Shown: positions 1-8,586 of the stretch, in pieces
Layout: every line of letters begins with the position of its first letter
Numbering within the stretch: the first letter of the stretch is position 1
The notes under the pieces: generated by a model
Database searches by the model: none
Told to the model about the DNA's origin: nothing
The model's input: the letters and a program-made list of their open reading frames with translations, nothing else
Position numbers and translations under genes: made by a program
Assembly (NCBI RefSeq): GCF_048060115.1
Contig: NZ_JBHMIM010000041.1
Span: 5,409 to 69,408, forward strand
Length of the DNA stretch: 64,000 nt
From: Micromonospora_E sp048060115
GTDB lineage: Bacteria; Actinomycetota; Actinomycetes; Mycobacteriales; Micromonosporaceae
Reading direction: 5' to 3'

Positions 1-553
1 CCTTGCCGATCCGGTCGACCAGCACGTCGAACGGGGGCCGGTCGCCGCCGGTCGCCGGAATGATCTCCATCCCGAGGCGTTCCCGGGCGGCGACGAACTG
101 CTCGTACACCCCTTCGGGCCGCAACCGCTCCGCAACCGTGGTCAACGGCCAGCCCTGCGCGGCCACCCAGGCACCGGCCGCATCCCAGTTGCCGGCGTGC
201 GGCAACGCCACCACCGAGCCTTGACCGGCCGCGACGTTCGCGCCAAGCATCTCCCCACCGGCCAGGTGGAAGCTGGCAAGCCGCTGCTCGTGACTCAACG
301 ACGGCAGTCGGAACATCTCCATCCAGTAGCGGGCGTACGAGCGCACCGCGTCCCGCAGCAGCAGGTCGAACTCGGCCGCCGGCATGTCCGGGCCGACCAC
401 CCGACGCAGGTTGCCGGCGAGTCGGCGGACCGCCGCCGCCTCACGCCGGTGCGCCCGGTCGGCGCCGGCCCGGAACAGCGCCGCGGCCACCGGGCGCGGC
501 AGGGCCCGGACCAGTCGCCAGGCGGCGGCGTAGCCGAACTCGACCGGCGTCAC
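1..553 (-). CDS. Phosphatidylinositol mannoside acyltransferase (LpxL/HtrB-like), partial
   Basis: The reading frame runs off the left edge, so only the first 184 residues are seen. It starts at a GTG whose last two bases lie in the TGA stop of pgsA (GTGA overlap), implying translational coupling. At about residue 119 there is the motif LPHAGNWD, the H-X4-D acyltransferase signature of the lysophospholipid/lauroyl acyltransferase family, followed by a stretch typical of the acceptor site (RLGMEIIP). Known family role: acylation of phosphatidylinositol mannosides at the cytoplasmic membrane face. Position directly after the phosphatidylinositol-phosphate synthase supports the PIM assignment. 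The C-terminal half is outside the window. Confidence 0.85.
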   Translation of the reverse strand, partial: MTPVEFGYAAAWRLVRALPRPVAAALFRAGADRAHRREAAAVRRLAGNLRRVVGPDMPAAEFDLLLRDAVRSYARYWMEMFRLPSLSHEQRLASFHLAGGEMLGANVAAGQGSVVALPHAGNWDAAGAWVAAQGWPLTTVAERLRPEGVYEQFVAARERLGMEIIPATGGDRPPFDVLVDRIGK

Positions 554-1179
554 GCGTCCACGCCCTGCGCCAGCTCGACGCTCTGCCGGTGGACGTGAGC
601 GACCCGCTGCCAGATGGTCACCACGGACAGCACCGCCAGCAGCCACAACGCGGCCGGCAGGCCCCAACTGACCCCGACGCCGCTGAGCAGGCCGCCGGTC
701 CCGACCAGGATCAGCCGCTCGGTCCGTTCGGCGATCCCGACGTTGCAGGTCATGCCGAGGCCCTCGGCCCGTGCCTTCACGTACGAGACGATGCCGCCGG
801 CGACCAGGCAGATCAGCGCCGCCACCGCGCCGGGCCGGTCGCCGCTGACCGCCAGCCAGTACGCCACCGCGCCGAAGATCGCGCCGTCGGCGATCCGGTC
901 CATGCTCGAGTCGAGGAACGCCCCGAAGGTGCTGGTGCCGCCGCGCAGCCGGGCCATCGTGCCGTCCAGCATGTCGGTCAACGCCGAGACGGTGACGATC
1001 ACCAGGCCGGTGAGCAGGTACCCCCGGGCACCGAAACCGATCGCGCCGATGAGCACACCGACGGTGCCGGCGACCGTGACCGCGTTCGGTGAGATCCCGA
1101 CGCCGAGCAGTCTGCGGGCTACCGGCTCGATCACCCGGGTGATGCCCGCGCGGGCGGACACTCTGAAGATCTTCGCCAT
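550..1179 (-). CDS. pgsA: Phosphatidylinositol phosphate synthase (CDP-alcohol phosphatidyltransferase)
   Basis: This 209-residue integral membrane protein carries the complete CDP-alcohol phosphatidyltransferase signature, seen as DMLDGTMAR followed by G and two spaced Asp residues (GAFLDSSMDRIAD). Family role: transfer of the phosphatidyl group from CDP-diacylglycerol to inositol phosphate, the first committed step to phosphatidylinositol and PIMs. I chose the ATG at 1179 because the protein then begins MAKIFRVSAR, matching the usual N-terminus; the frame is open further upstream to 1299 but that part has no family character. It overlaps the downstream acyltransferase by 4 bases. The 298 bases up to the EF-G-like gene hold no other gene I can support. 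Confidence 0.92.
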   Translation of the reverse strand: MAKIFRVSARAGITRVIEPVARRLLGVGISPNAVTVAGTVGVLIGAIGFGARGYLLTGLVIVTVSALTDMLDGTMARLRGGTSTFGAFLDSSMDRIADGAIFGAVAYWLAVSGDRPGAVAALICLVAGGIVSYVKARAEGLGMTCNVGIAERTERLILVGTGGLLSGVGVSWGLPAALWLLAVLSVVTIWQRVAHVHRQSVELAQGVDA

Positions 1180-1477
1180 GGCGGTCCCACGATAACGGTC
1201 GGTGGAAACGGTCGGCTCGGTGGCCGTGGACATGACCCGGTGGCGGTCACCTCGCGCGCCGCGCTTGTGTACGGGGCGTCGCGGGTGTGGGATCGACACG
1301 TGAACGTGAACGAGCTCACCCGGGCAGGATTCACGTTACCGAGCGGGTTCCAGCCACCTGAAGATGTCGCCGCGGAATCACCCCGCGATCATCCCCCAGT
1401 GGTCCCGAGGGCCGTCCCCGGCCGATCGGGCCGCGACGTCCGCCCCACGCACGCAGGTAGCCAGGAGGAGCGCAGTC

Positions 1478-3601
1478 ATGGCGCAGAAGAACCACGACCG
1501 GGGGTCCACCGGGACCATGCCGCTGGTGACCGAATCTGATCAGATCCGCAACGTCGTCGTCGTCGGGCACTCCGGAGCCGGCAAGACCACGTTGATCGAG
1601 GCGCTGCTGGCCGCGACCGGCACGGTCAGCCGGGCCGGGACGGTCCCGGACGGCACGACGGTCTGTGACCACGATCCGGCCGCCGTACGCCAGCAGCGGT
1701 CGGTGGCGCTGACCTGCGCGCCGCTGTTCCATCACGATTTCAAGGTCAATCTGCTGGACACCCCGGGCTACCCGGATTTCATCGGCGAGCTGCGGGCGGG
1801 TCTGCGGGCAGCGGACGCCGCGCTGTTCGTGGTCTGCGCCGCTGACGGGATGGACACGGCCACCGCCGCGCTGTGGGAGGAGTGCGCGGCGGTCGGCATG
1901 CCCCGTGCGGTGGCGATCACCCGGCTGGACCATCCGCGCGCGGACGTCGACGAGGCGATCGCGCTGTGCCAGCGGGTGTTCGGCGACGACCTGCTGCCGC
2001 TGCACCTGCCGATGCTGGCCGACGACGGGGTGCAGACCGCCGGGCTGCTGGACCTGCTCGCCCGGCAGGTGCTGGACTACTCGGCCGGCTACCCGCCGCA
2101 GGTGCGTCAGCCGGACCCGGAGCACCTGCCGGCGATCACCGAGGCGCGCGACGAGTTGATCGAGGGCATCATCGCCGAAAGCGAGGACGAGACCCTGCTC
2201 GACCGGTACCTCGCCGGCGAGCAGCTCGACCCGAAGATGCTCGTCGACGATCTGGAGGCGGCGATTGCCCGGGGGCATTTCCACCCGGTGCTGCCGGTCT
2301 GCGCGCACACCGGCGTCGGGCTCGACGCGTTGCTGTGGCTGCTGACCGCCGCGTTCCCGGCACCCGTCGAACACACCCTGCCGGCGGTGACCGGACTCGA
2401 CGGCACGCCGCGGCCACCGTTGGCCTGCGACCCGGCGGGTCCGCTGGTCGCCGAGGTGGTCCGGACCACCGTCGACCGGCACCTCGGACGGGTGTCGTTG
2501 GTCCGGGTCTTCTCCGGCACGTTGCGTACCGATCGGCGGGTGCACGTCGCCGGGCACGGTCTCAGTGAGCGTGGGCATCCCGACCACGACGCCGACGAGC
2601 GGGTGGGGCACGTCTACAGCCCGCTCGGCGCGCAGCTACGGGAGGTCGGGTGCTGCGTGGCCGGCGACATCTGCGCGATGACGAAATCGGGCAACGCCGA
2701 GACCGGTGACACCATCTCGGCCGCCGAGGAGCCGCTGCTGGTCGAGCCGTGGGAGATGCCGGAGCCGCTGCTGCCGGTGGCGGTGGTGGCCCGCACCCGC
2801 GCGGACGAGGACGCGATGGCCCGTAACCTGGGCCGGCTGGTCGCCGGGGATCCGAGCCTGCGGCTGGTCCGCGACGCCGAGACGCAGCAGTTGGTGCTGT
2901 GGTGCACGGGTGAGGCGCACGCCGACGTGGTGCTGGACCGGTTGCGCGCCGGCGGGGTCGAGGTGGACACCGAGCCGGTCCGGGTGCCGCTGCGGGAGAC
3001 GTTCACCGCGTCGGCGCGGGGGCACGGCCGGCAGGTGAAACAGTCCGGTGGCCATGGCCAGTACGCGGTCTGCGACATCGAGGTGACCCCGCTGCCGGAG
3101 GGCAGCGGCTTCGAGTTCGTCGACCGGGTGGTCGGCGGTGCCGTCCCGCACAACTACATTCCGTCGGTGGAGAAGGGGATCCGGGCCCAGTTGACCAAGG
3201 GCGTCATCAGTGGGCACCCGGTGGTGGATCTGCGGGTGACCCTGGTCGACGGCAAGGCGCACCCGGTCGATTCGTCGGACGCGGCGTTCCAGGCGGCCGG
3301 CGCGCTGGCGTTGCGGGACGCGGCGGCGAAGGGCCGGCCGGCGCTGCTGGAGCCGGTCGACGAGATCGTGGTACGGGTGCCGGGCAGCTTCGTCGGTGCG
3401 GTGCTCAGCGACATCGCCGGCCGACGGGGCCGGGTGTTGGGTACCGCCGCGGCCGACGACGCCGATGACCGTACGGTGATCCGGGCCGAGGTGCCGGCGA
3501 CCGGGTTGCTACGGTACGCGGTCGAGCTCAGATCGCTGACCAGTGGTGCCGGCACCTTCAGCCGGGTGTTCGCCCGCTACGAGCCGGTGCCCGCCACCTG
3601 A
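1478..3601 (+). CDS. Elongation factor G-like GTPase (EF-G2)
   Basis: This 707-residue protein has the EF-G domain order: N-terminal GTPase, beta-barrel domain II, and domains III-V. Visible GTPase motifs are GHSGAGKT (residues 30-37, P-loop) and DTPGYPD (94-100, G3). The G4 motif is TRLD (148-151) rather than NKxD, and the rest of the G domain is divergent, as in the actinobacterial EF-G2/FusA2 group whose function is not settled. The ATG at 1478 has a strong Shine-Dalgarno (aggaggagc); the frame extends upstream to 1364 without a ribosome site. It lies on the plus strand between minus-strand HIT and pgsA genes, interrupting what is usually a contiguous locus. Confidence 0.88.
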   Translation: MAQKNHDRGSTGTMPLVTESDQIRNVVVVGHSGAGKTTLIEALLAATGTVSRAGTVPDGTTVCDHDPAAVRQQRSVALTCAPLFHHDFKVNLLDTPGYPDFIGELRAGLRAADAALFVVCAADGMDTATAALWEECAAVGMPRAVAITRLDHPRADVDEAIALCQRVFGDDLLPLHLPMLADDGVQTAGLLDLLARQVLDYSAGYPPQVRQPDPEHLPAITEARDELIEGIIAESEDETLLDRYLAGEQLDPKMLVDDLEAAIARGHFHPVLPVCAHTGVGLDALLWLLTAAFPAPVEHTLPAVTGLDGTPRPPLACDPAGPLVAEVVRTTVDRHLGRVSLVRVFSGTLRTDRRVHVAGHGLSERGHPDHDADERVGHVYSPLGAQLREVGCCVAGDICAMTKSGNAETGDTISAAEEPLLVEPWEMPEPLLPVAVVARTRADEDAMARNLGRLVAGDPSLRLVRDAETQQLVLWCTGEAHADVVLDRLRAGGVEVDTEPVRVPLRETFTASARGHGRQVKQSGGHGQYAVCDIEVTPLPEGSGFEFVDRVVGGAVPHNYIPSVEKGIRAQLTKGVISGHPVVDLRVTLVDGKAHPVDSSDAAFQAAGALALRDAAAKGRPALLEPVDEIVVRVPGSFVGAVLSDIAGRRGRVLGTAAADDADDRTVIRAEVPATGLLRYAVELRSLTSGAGTFSRVFARYEPVPAT

Positions 3602-3616
3602 CGACGCCCTTTCTAC

Positions 3617-3680
3617 CGACGATCTTGCACTTATCGAGAGCTTTTGCCTGATTTGTCCATCGATAAGTGCAAGATCGTCG
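3617..3680. repeat. Perfect 21-bp inverted repeat with 22-nt loop
   Basis: The left arm is 3617-3637 and the right arm 3660-3680, exact reverse complements (core gatcttgcacttatcg). The repeat lies between the convergent stops of the EF-G-like gene and the HIT gene, so it could fold as a bidirectional transcription terminator. Its lower GC and exact arms also fit a dispersed palindromic element of the REP type, which I cannot test without genome-wide search. Confidence 0.8.
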
Positions 3681-3694
3681 TGATCATGGGGGGG

Positions 3695-4243
3695 TCAGGG
3701 GGTTGCTGGCCAGGCGGCGGCGAACAGGTCCCGGGTGTCGGCGAGCAACTGCGGCAGCACCTTCGTCCGGCCGATCACCGGCATGAAGTTGGCGTCCCCA
3801 CCCCACCGGGGCACCACATGCTGATGCAGGTGGGCGGCGATCCCCGCACCGGCGACCGAGCCCTGGTTCATCCCGATGTTGAACCCGTGCGCGTTGCTGA
3901 CCGTGCGGATCATCCGCATCGCGATCTGGGTGAAGGCGGCAAGCTCGGCGGTCTCGCCCGCACCCAGCTCCGGGTAGTCGGCGACGTGCCGGTACGGGCA
4001 GACCATCAGATGACCCGGGTTGTACGGATAGAGGTTGAGCACCGCGAACACCCACTCGCCCCGGGCCACCACCAGGCTCTGCTCCGCCGGCCGCTGCGGT
4101 GCCTGGCAGAACGGGCAGCCACCCGGCGACTCGTAGCCGCCGTCGGGTCGGTCCGCGCCGGAGATGTAGGCCATCCGGTGCGGGGTCCAGAGCCGCTCCA
4201 GGCCGTCCGGCTCCGGCCCGCCCGTCACCCCACCGCCAGTCAC
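3695..4243 (-). CDS. HIT family hydrolase
   Basis: This 182-residue protein has the histidine triad signature HLHQHVV near residue 138 and an N-terminal CPFC motif followed by conserved HIT-fold text (LNLYPYNPGHLMVCP). Family members hydrolyse or phosphorylyse nucleoside-phosphate conjugates such as AMP derivatives or Ap4A. The predicted start is GTG at 4243, 32 bases after the thrS stop, so it is likely co-transcribed with thrS; a second in-frame GTG lies six codons further in. The thrS-HIT-pgsA-acyltransferase order is common in actinobacteria; here the EF-G-like gene separates HIT from pgsA. The substrate is unknown. Confidence 0.88.
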   Translation of the reverse strand: MTGGGVTGGPEPDGLERLWTPHRMAYISGADRPDGGYESPGGCPFCQAPQRPAEQSLVVARGEWVFAVLNLYPYNPGHLMVCPYRHVADYPELGAGETAELAAFTQIAMRMIRTVSNAHGFNIGMNQGSVAGAGIAAHLHQHVVPRWGGDANFMPVIGRTKVLPQLLADTRDLFAAAWPATP

Positions 4244-4275
4244 CCCACAATCCTACGGGCCTGCCGTGGCCAGGT

Positions 4276-6285
4276 TCAGTCGCCAGCCGTCGGATTGGCG
4301 TTGGTCCGCGACCGCACCACGTCGACGACGTGCGCCACCGCCTCGGCCACCGGCACCCCGTTGCGCTGCGAACCGTCGCGGTAGCGGAAGGAAACCGTGT
4401 CGCCAGCCACGTCGGCGTCGCCGGCGATCGCCATGAACGGCACCTTCTGCTGCTGGGCGGTGCGGATCTTCTTCTGCATCCGGTCGTCGGAGAAGTCGAC
4501 CTCGGCGCGGATGCCCTCGGCGCGCAGCATCGCCACGAACTCGGCGAGATAGTCGCCGTGCTCGCCGCGGATCGGGATACCCACCACCTGCACCGGCGCC
4601 AGCCAGGCGGGGAACGCCCCGGCGTAGTGCTCGGTGAGGATGCCGAAGAACCGCTCGATCGAGCCGAAGAGCGCCCGGTGGATCATCATCGGCTGCTGCC
4701 GGGTGCCGTCGGCGGCCTGGTACTCCAGCCCGAACCGGCGTGGCTGGTTGAAGTCGAGCTGGATGGTGGACATCTGCCAGGTGCGGCCGATCGCGTCGCG
4801 GGCCTGCACCGAGATCTTCGGGCCGTAGAACGCCGCGCCGCCCGGGTCGGGCACCAGCTCCAAGCCCGAATCGACCGCCGCCTGCCGCAGGGTCTCGGTG
4901 GCTTCTTCCCACTCGGCCGGGTCACCGATGAACTTGTCCGAGTCGTCGCGGGTGGACAGCTCCAGGTAGAAGTCTTCCAGCCCGTAGTCGCGCAGCAGGT
5001 CGAGCACGAAGGCGAGCAGCGAACGCAGCTCGCCCGGCATCTGTTCCTTGGTGCAGTAGATGTGCGAGTCGTCCATGGTCAGCCCACGAACCCGGGTCAG
5101 CCCGTGCACCACGCCGGACTTCTCGTAGCGGTAGACGGTGCCGAACTCGAACAACCGCAGCGGCAGCTCCCGGTAGGACCGCCCGCGCGACCTGAAGATC
5201 AGGTTGTGCATCGGGCAGTTCATCGCCTTGAGGTAGTACTGAGCGCCTTCCATCTCGGCCGGCGGGAACATGGTGTCGGAGTAGTACGGCAGGTGGCCCG
5301 AGGTTTCGAACAGCTGAGACTTGCTGATGTGCGGGGTGTAGACGAACTCGTACCCGGACTGCTCGTGCCGCTGCCGGGAGTAGCCCTCCAACTCGCGACG
5401 GATGATGCCGCCCTTGGGGTGGAACACCGCCAGCCCGGAGCCGATCTCGTCGGGGAAGCTGAACAGGTCGAGGTCCGCACCGAGCTTGCGGTGGTCGCGA
5501 CGGGCGGCCTCGTCGAGCAGCTTCAGGTACGCCTTGAGGGCATCGCGGGTCGGCCAGGCGGTGCCGTAGATCCGCTGCAGCTGCGGGTTGCGCTCCGAGC
5601 CCCGCCAGTACGCCGCCGCGCTGCGCATCAGCTTGAACGCGCCGATCAGCCGGGTGGACGGCAGGTGCGGGCCACGGCACAGGTCGGACCAGCAGACCTT
5701 GCCCGAGCTGGGGTCGAGGTTGTCGTAGCTGGTCAGTTCGCCGCCACCGACCTCCATGACCTCGGCGGCGTCGAAGTCGGCAGCGCCCTTGACGTCCACC
5801 AGCTCCAGTTTGTACGGCTCGTCGGCGAGCTCGGCGCGGGCGGCGTCGAGGTCCGGGAAGCGGCGCCGACGGAACCGCTGACCGGACTTGATGATCTCCT
5901 GCATCCGCTTTTCCAGCTTGTCGAGGTCATCGGGCTGGAACGGCTTGGCGACGTCGAAGTCGTAGTAGAAACCGTTGGAGATCGGCGGGCCGATGCCGAG
6001 CCGGGCGTCGGGAAAGAGGTCCTGCACCGCCTGGGCGAGCACGTGCGCGGTGGAGTGGCGCAGCACGTCGAGCCCGTCCGGCGAGTCGATGGCGACCGGT
6101 TCGACGGCTGCGTCGGCGTCCGGCACCCAGTCGAGGTCGCGCAGGGTCCCGTCGGTGTCGCGTACCACGACGATGGCCTTCGGCCCGTGGACCGGCAGCC
6201 CGGCAGCCGCGATCGCGTCCGCGGCCGTGGTCCCGGCCGGGACCACGACGGGTTCGGCTGGGGTGGTGGCTACGCTTGCGGACAC
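4276..6285 (-). CDS. thrS: Threonine--tRNA ligase
   Basis: The 669-residue protein has the full class II ThrRS layout: N-terminal TGS domain (about 10-70), editing domain with the H-X3-H motif HSTAH (residues 77-81), catalytic core with a zinc-binding Cys in KAMNCPMHN and a His in MMIHRALFGS, and a C-terminal anticodon-binding domain (LAPVQVVGIP onward). It charges tRNA-Thr and clears Ser-tRNA-Thr. The start is GTG at 6285, preceded by a good ribosome site (gaaggagtcc). The leader before it is about 100 bases and shows no T-box. Confidence 0.97.
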   Translation of the reverse strand: MSASVATTPAEPVVVPAGTTAADAIAAAGLPVHGPKAIVVVRDTDGTLRDLDWVPDADAAVEPVAIDSPDGLDVLRHSTAHVLAQAVQDLFPDARLGIGPPISNGFYYDFDVAKPFQPDDLDKLEKRMQEIIKSGQRFRRRRFPDLDAARAELADEPYKLELVDVKGAADFDAAEVMEVGGGELTSYDNLDPSSGKVCWSDLCRGPHLPSTRLIGAFKLMRSAAAYWRGSERNPQLQRIYGTAWPTRDALKAYLKLLDEAARRDHRKLGADLDLFSFPDEIGSGLAVFHPKGGIIRRELEGYSRQRHEQSGYEFVYTPHISKSQLFETSGHLPYYSDTMFPPAEMEGAQYYLKAMNCPMHNLIFRSRGRSYRELPLRLFEFGTVYRYEKSGVVHGLTRVRGLTMDDSHIYCTKEQMPGELRSLLAFVLDLLRDYGLEDFYLELSTRDDSDKFIGDPAEWEEATETLRQAAVDSGLELVPDPGGAAFYGPKISVQARDAIGRTWQMSTIQLDFNQPRRFGLEYQAADGTRQQPMMIHRALFGSIERFFGILTEHYAGAFPAWLAPVQVVGIPIRGEHGDYLAEFVAMLRAEGIRAEVDFSDDRMQKKIRTAQQQKVPFMAIAGDADVAGDTVSFRYRDGSQRNGVPVAEAVAHVVDVVRSRTNANPTAGD

Positions 6286-6385
6286 GACGGACTCCTTCAG
6301 AGTTGCGGATCGCGGTACGGCAGACAGCCGGCACCGATGGTATAGGTCCCGACGGGAACGCCTGACGGCGACGTTGCCCCGGCGT

Positions 6386-6391
6386 TAGATT
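6386..6391 (+). promoter_or_regulatory. -10 element of a candidate leaderless promoter
   Basis: TAGATT ends 6 bases before the GTG start at 6398, so transcription would begin at or next to the start codon. There is no Shine-Dalgarno before the gene, consistent with leaderless translation. No convincing -35 hexamer is present. Confidence 0.45.
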
Positions 6392-6397
6392 GACGCC

Positions 6398-7540
6398 GTG
6401 GCTCCCACCGACATGGTCGGCGCCCTGCGGCGCCGATACGACTCATTTTTCGCCAGCCGGCGGCCGGTGCCGTTCGCGGTGATCGACACCACCGGCGGGG
6501 AACACCGTTTCGGGCCCGGCGCGCCGGAGTTCACCATCGCGGTACGGGATCCGCGTGGCGCTCGGGCGCTGGCCGGTCTCGACCAGTTCGCGGTCGTGGT
6601 CGCGTACCTGCAGGGCTGGCTCGACGTCGACGGTGACCTGGCGGCCGCGCTGCGGATCCGGGAGTTCTTCACCGACCGGCACCCGGTGGCCCGGTACTCC
6701 GGGCTGTTCGCCGGTCTGCTGCGCGGGCGGCGGGAGGGCGACCGGCGGGCCATCTCCCACCACTACGACGCCGAGTCGGAATTCTTCCTGACCTTCCTCG
6801 ACACCCGGCACCGCTGCTACACCGAAGGGGTGTTCCTCGCCGACGACGAACCGCTCGAAGACGCGATGACCCGCAAGATGGACATGGCGTTGGAGGCGAT
6901 CGAGGTCAAGCCCGGCGACCGGGTGCTGGAGGTCGGCGGCGGCTGGGGGGCGTTCGCCGAGCACGCTGCGCGGCGCGGCGTCGAGGTGACCACCACCACC
7001 TTGTCCCGCGAGTCGGAGCAGTACCTGACCGGGCTGTTCGAACGGGAAGGGCTCGACGTGCGGGTGGTCCGCCAGCACATCTTCGGTTTCCGCGACGAAC
7101 GCCGCTACGACGCCATCGTGAACATGGGGGTCACCGAGCACCTGCCGGACTACCGGCGCACCCTGCGCACGTACGCCGAGTTGCTCAAGCCGGGTGGGCA
7201 CGTCTACCTCGACGCCCTGGCGATGCGCCGTAAGCACGTGGCGTCGGCGTTCATGAAGCGCTACATCTACCCGGGCCGGTCGGCACCACTGCTGCTGCAC
7301 CAGTACCTGCGGCAGGTGGCCCGCTCGCCGTTCGAGTTGTGCAGCATCGCCGACGACCGGCACAACTACTACCTGACCTGCCGCGAGTGGGCGCGTCGGC
7401 TGGACTCGGCCCGCGACGACATCACCCAGCGCTGGGGCGAGGCGATGTACCGGCAGTTCCGGATCTTCCTGTGGGGTTCGGCGGCCGGCTTCGACACCGG
7501 GCTGGTGCAGGCGTACCGCTGGGTGTTGCGGCTGCCCTGA
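6398..7540 (+). CDS. Cyclopropane-fatty-acyl-phospholipid synthase family SAM methyltransferase
   Basis: This 380-residue protein matches the CFA/mycolic-acid cyclopropane synthase family: ISHHYDAESEFF (119-130) corresponds to the conserved HYD region, VLEVGGGWG (176-184) is the SAM-binding motif I, and TEHLPDYRRT follows the usual VEHV..Y position. Family enzymes transfer a methyl or methylene group from SAM to the double bond of membrane lipid acyl chains. The N-terminal about 115 residues are the typical lipid-binding extension. It starts at GTG 6398 with no ribosome site; ATG at residue 6 is an alternative. It diverges from thrS and stands alone. Substrate (cyclopropanation or methyl branching) cannot be told from sequence. 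Confidence 0.87.
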   Translation: MAPTDMVGALRRRYDSFFASRRPVPFAVIDTTGGEHRFGPGAPEFTIAVRDPRGARALAGLDQFAVVVAYLQGWLDVDGDLAAALRIREFFTDRHPVARYSGLFAGLLRGRREGDRRAISHHYDAESEFFLTFLDTRHRCYTEGVFLADDEPLEDAMTRKMDMALEAIEVKPGDRVLEVGGGWGAFAEHAARRGVEVTTTTLSRESEQYLTGLFEREGLDVRVVRQHIFGFRDERRYDAIVNMGVTEHLPDYRRTLRTYAELLKPGGHVYLDALAMRRKHVASAFMKRYIYPGRSAPLLLHQYLRQVARSPFELCSIADDRHNYYLTCREWARRLDSARDDITQRWGEAMYRQFRIFLWGSAAGFDTGLVQAYRWVLRLP

Positions 7541-7574
7541 ACGGCGGGCCTGAACGGGCCGGCCCGTTGGCGGG

Positions 7575-8513
7575 TCAGCCCGGTCGAGGTATCCAGGCCG
7601 GAAGCGGCTCTCGGGCGGCCAGCCAGTCGTCCGGCACCCCGCCGGGCCCCCCGCAGCCGACGTAGCCGGCGACGACCCCACCGGTGATCGCGGCGATGGT
7701 GTCCACGTCGCCGCCGGCCGCGACGCACGCGACGATCGCGGCCGGATAGTCGTCCAGGTGCCGGGCGGCCACCCAGATGGCGAACGGCACCGTGTCCGCC
7801 GCCGCACAGGTCGACCCGTTGCCGAGCTCCTCGGCCGCGATGGCGACCGGGCGTCCGATGAGCCGCCGCGCCTGGCGCAGTCCGCGGTGTACGGCGCTGC
7901 CGGCATCGACGGCGGCGCAGGTGGCGTCGACCACCTCGCCCGGGGTCGGCCGGCGGCCGCCGACGCGGGCGCGGACGGCGAACGCGGCGGCGGTGGCGAC
8001 CGCGACCGCGCCGGCGATGCCATCGGGATGTGCGTGGGTCACCTCGGCGCTGGCCGCAGCCGCACCGGCGGCCCGGGTGAGCGAGTCGGCGTAGTAGGCG
8101 CCCAGTGGCGCGACCCGCATCGCCGCGCCGTTGCCCCAGGATCCCTGGCCGTCGAACGCGGTCGACGCGGCGACCGGCCACGGCGTACCGTCTCGGACCA
8201 GCCGCAACAGGTCGGCCGCGCCCCGGCCGTAGCCGCGGGCCGGGTCGTGCCGGGCGGCGAACCCGGCAGCCAGCCGGTCGCGGTCGATCCGGCCGGCGGC
8301 GGCGCCGGTGCCGAGCAGATCGACCAGGACGCAGGCCATCTCGGTATCGTCGGTCCAGGTCCAGGGCGGCGCGGGGAGCTGGCCGGCGGCGAGCGCGGCT
8401 GCGGGATGCCGGCCGCGCACGCACCGCTCGCCCAGCGCGTCGCCGACCGACAGCCCGGCCAGGCTGTCGCGGGCGAAGCCCAGACGGACGTCGTCGTAGA
8501 GCGTGAACGTCAT
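7575..8513 (-). CDS. ADP-ribosylglycohydrolase family protein
   Basis: The 312-residue product shows the DraG/ARH signature metal-binding motifs: GDALGE near the N-terminus, WTDDTEM, and GGDVDTIAAITGG near the C-terminus, whose Asp residues bind two magnesium ions. The family removes ADP-ribose from proteins or small molecules. I chose ATG 8513 because the protein then begins MTFTLYDDVRLGFARDS, about 25 residues before the first metal motif; the frame is open further upstream with no domain content. It diverges from the response regulator gene and converges on the CFA-like methyltransferase. The target of de-ADP-ribosylation is unknown. Confidence 0.9.
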   Translation of the reverse strand: MTFTLYDDVRLGFARDSLAGLSVGDALGERCVRGRHPAAALAAGQLPAPPWTWTDDTEMACVLVDLLGTGAAAGRIDRDRLAAGFAARHDPARGYGRGAADLLRLVRDGTPWPVAASTAFDGQGSWGNGAAMRVAPLGAYYADSLTRAAGAAAASAEVTHAHPDGIAGAVAVATAAAFAVRARVGGRRPTPGEVVDATCAAVDAGSAVHRGLRQARRLIGRPVAIAAEELGNGSTCAAADTVPFAIWVAARHLDDYPAAIVACVAAGGDVDTIAAITGGVVAGYVGCGGPGGVPDDWLAAREPLPAWIPRPG

Positions 8514-8550
8514 TACCGTGCGATCATGCCGGTGGCGTCGGCTGACCGCA

Positions 8551-8580
8551 ATGACCCCGACTTGCCAGGGGCAGTACGGT
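8551..8580 (+). promoter_or_regulatory. Candidate leaderless promoter of the two-component operon
   Basis: A -35-like ATGACC (8551-8556) and a -10 TACGGT (8575-8580) are 18 bases apart. The -10 ends 6 bases before GTG 8587, so the transcript would start at the initiation codon. Confidence 0.4.
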
Positions 8581-8586
8581 CGTGTG

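Noticed and set aside
4099..6345. 748-codon plus-strand open frame
   Set aside because: It is the mirror of thrS caused by high GC at third positions; no recognisable protein signature.
6286..6397. T-box leader for thrS
   Set aside because: No T-box sequence, specifier loop or terminator-antiterminator pair is visible in the short leader.
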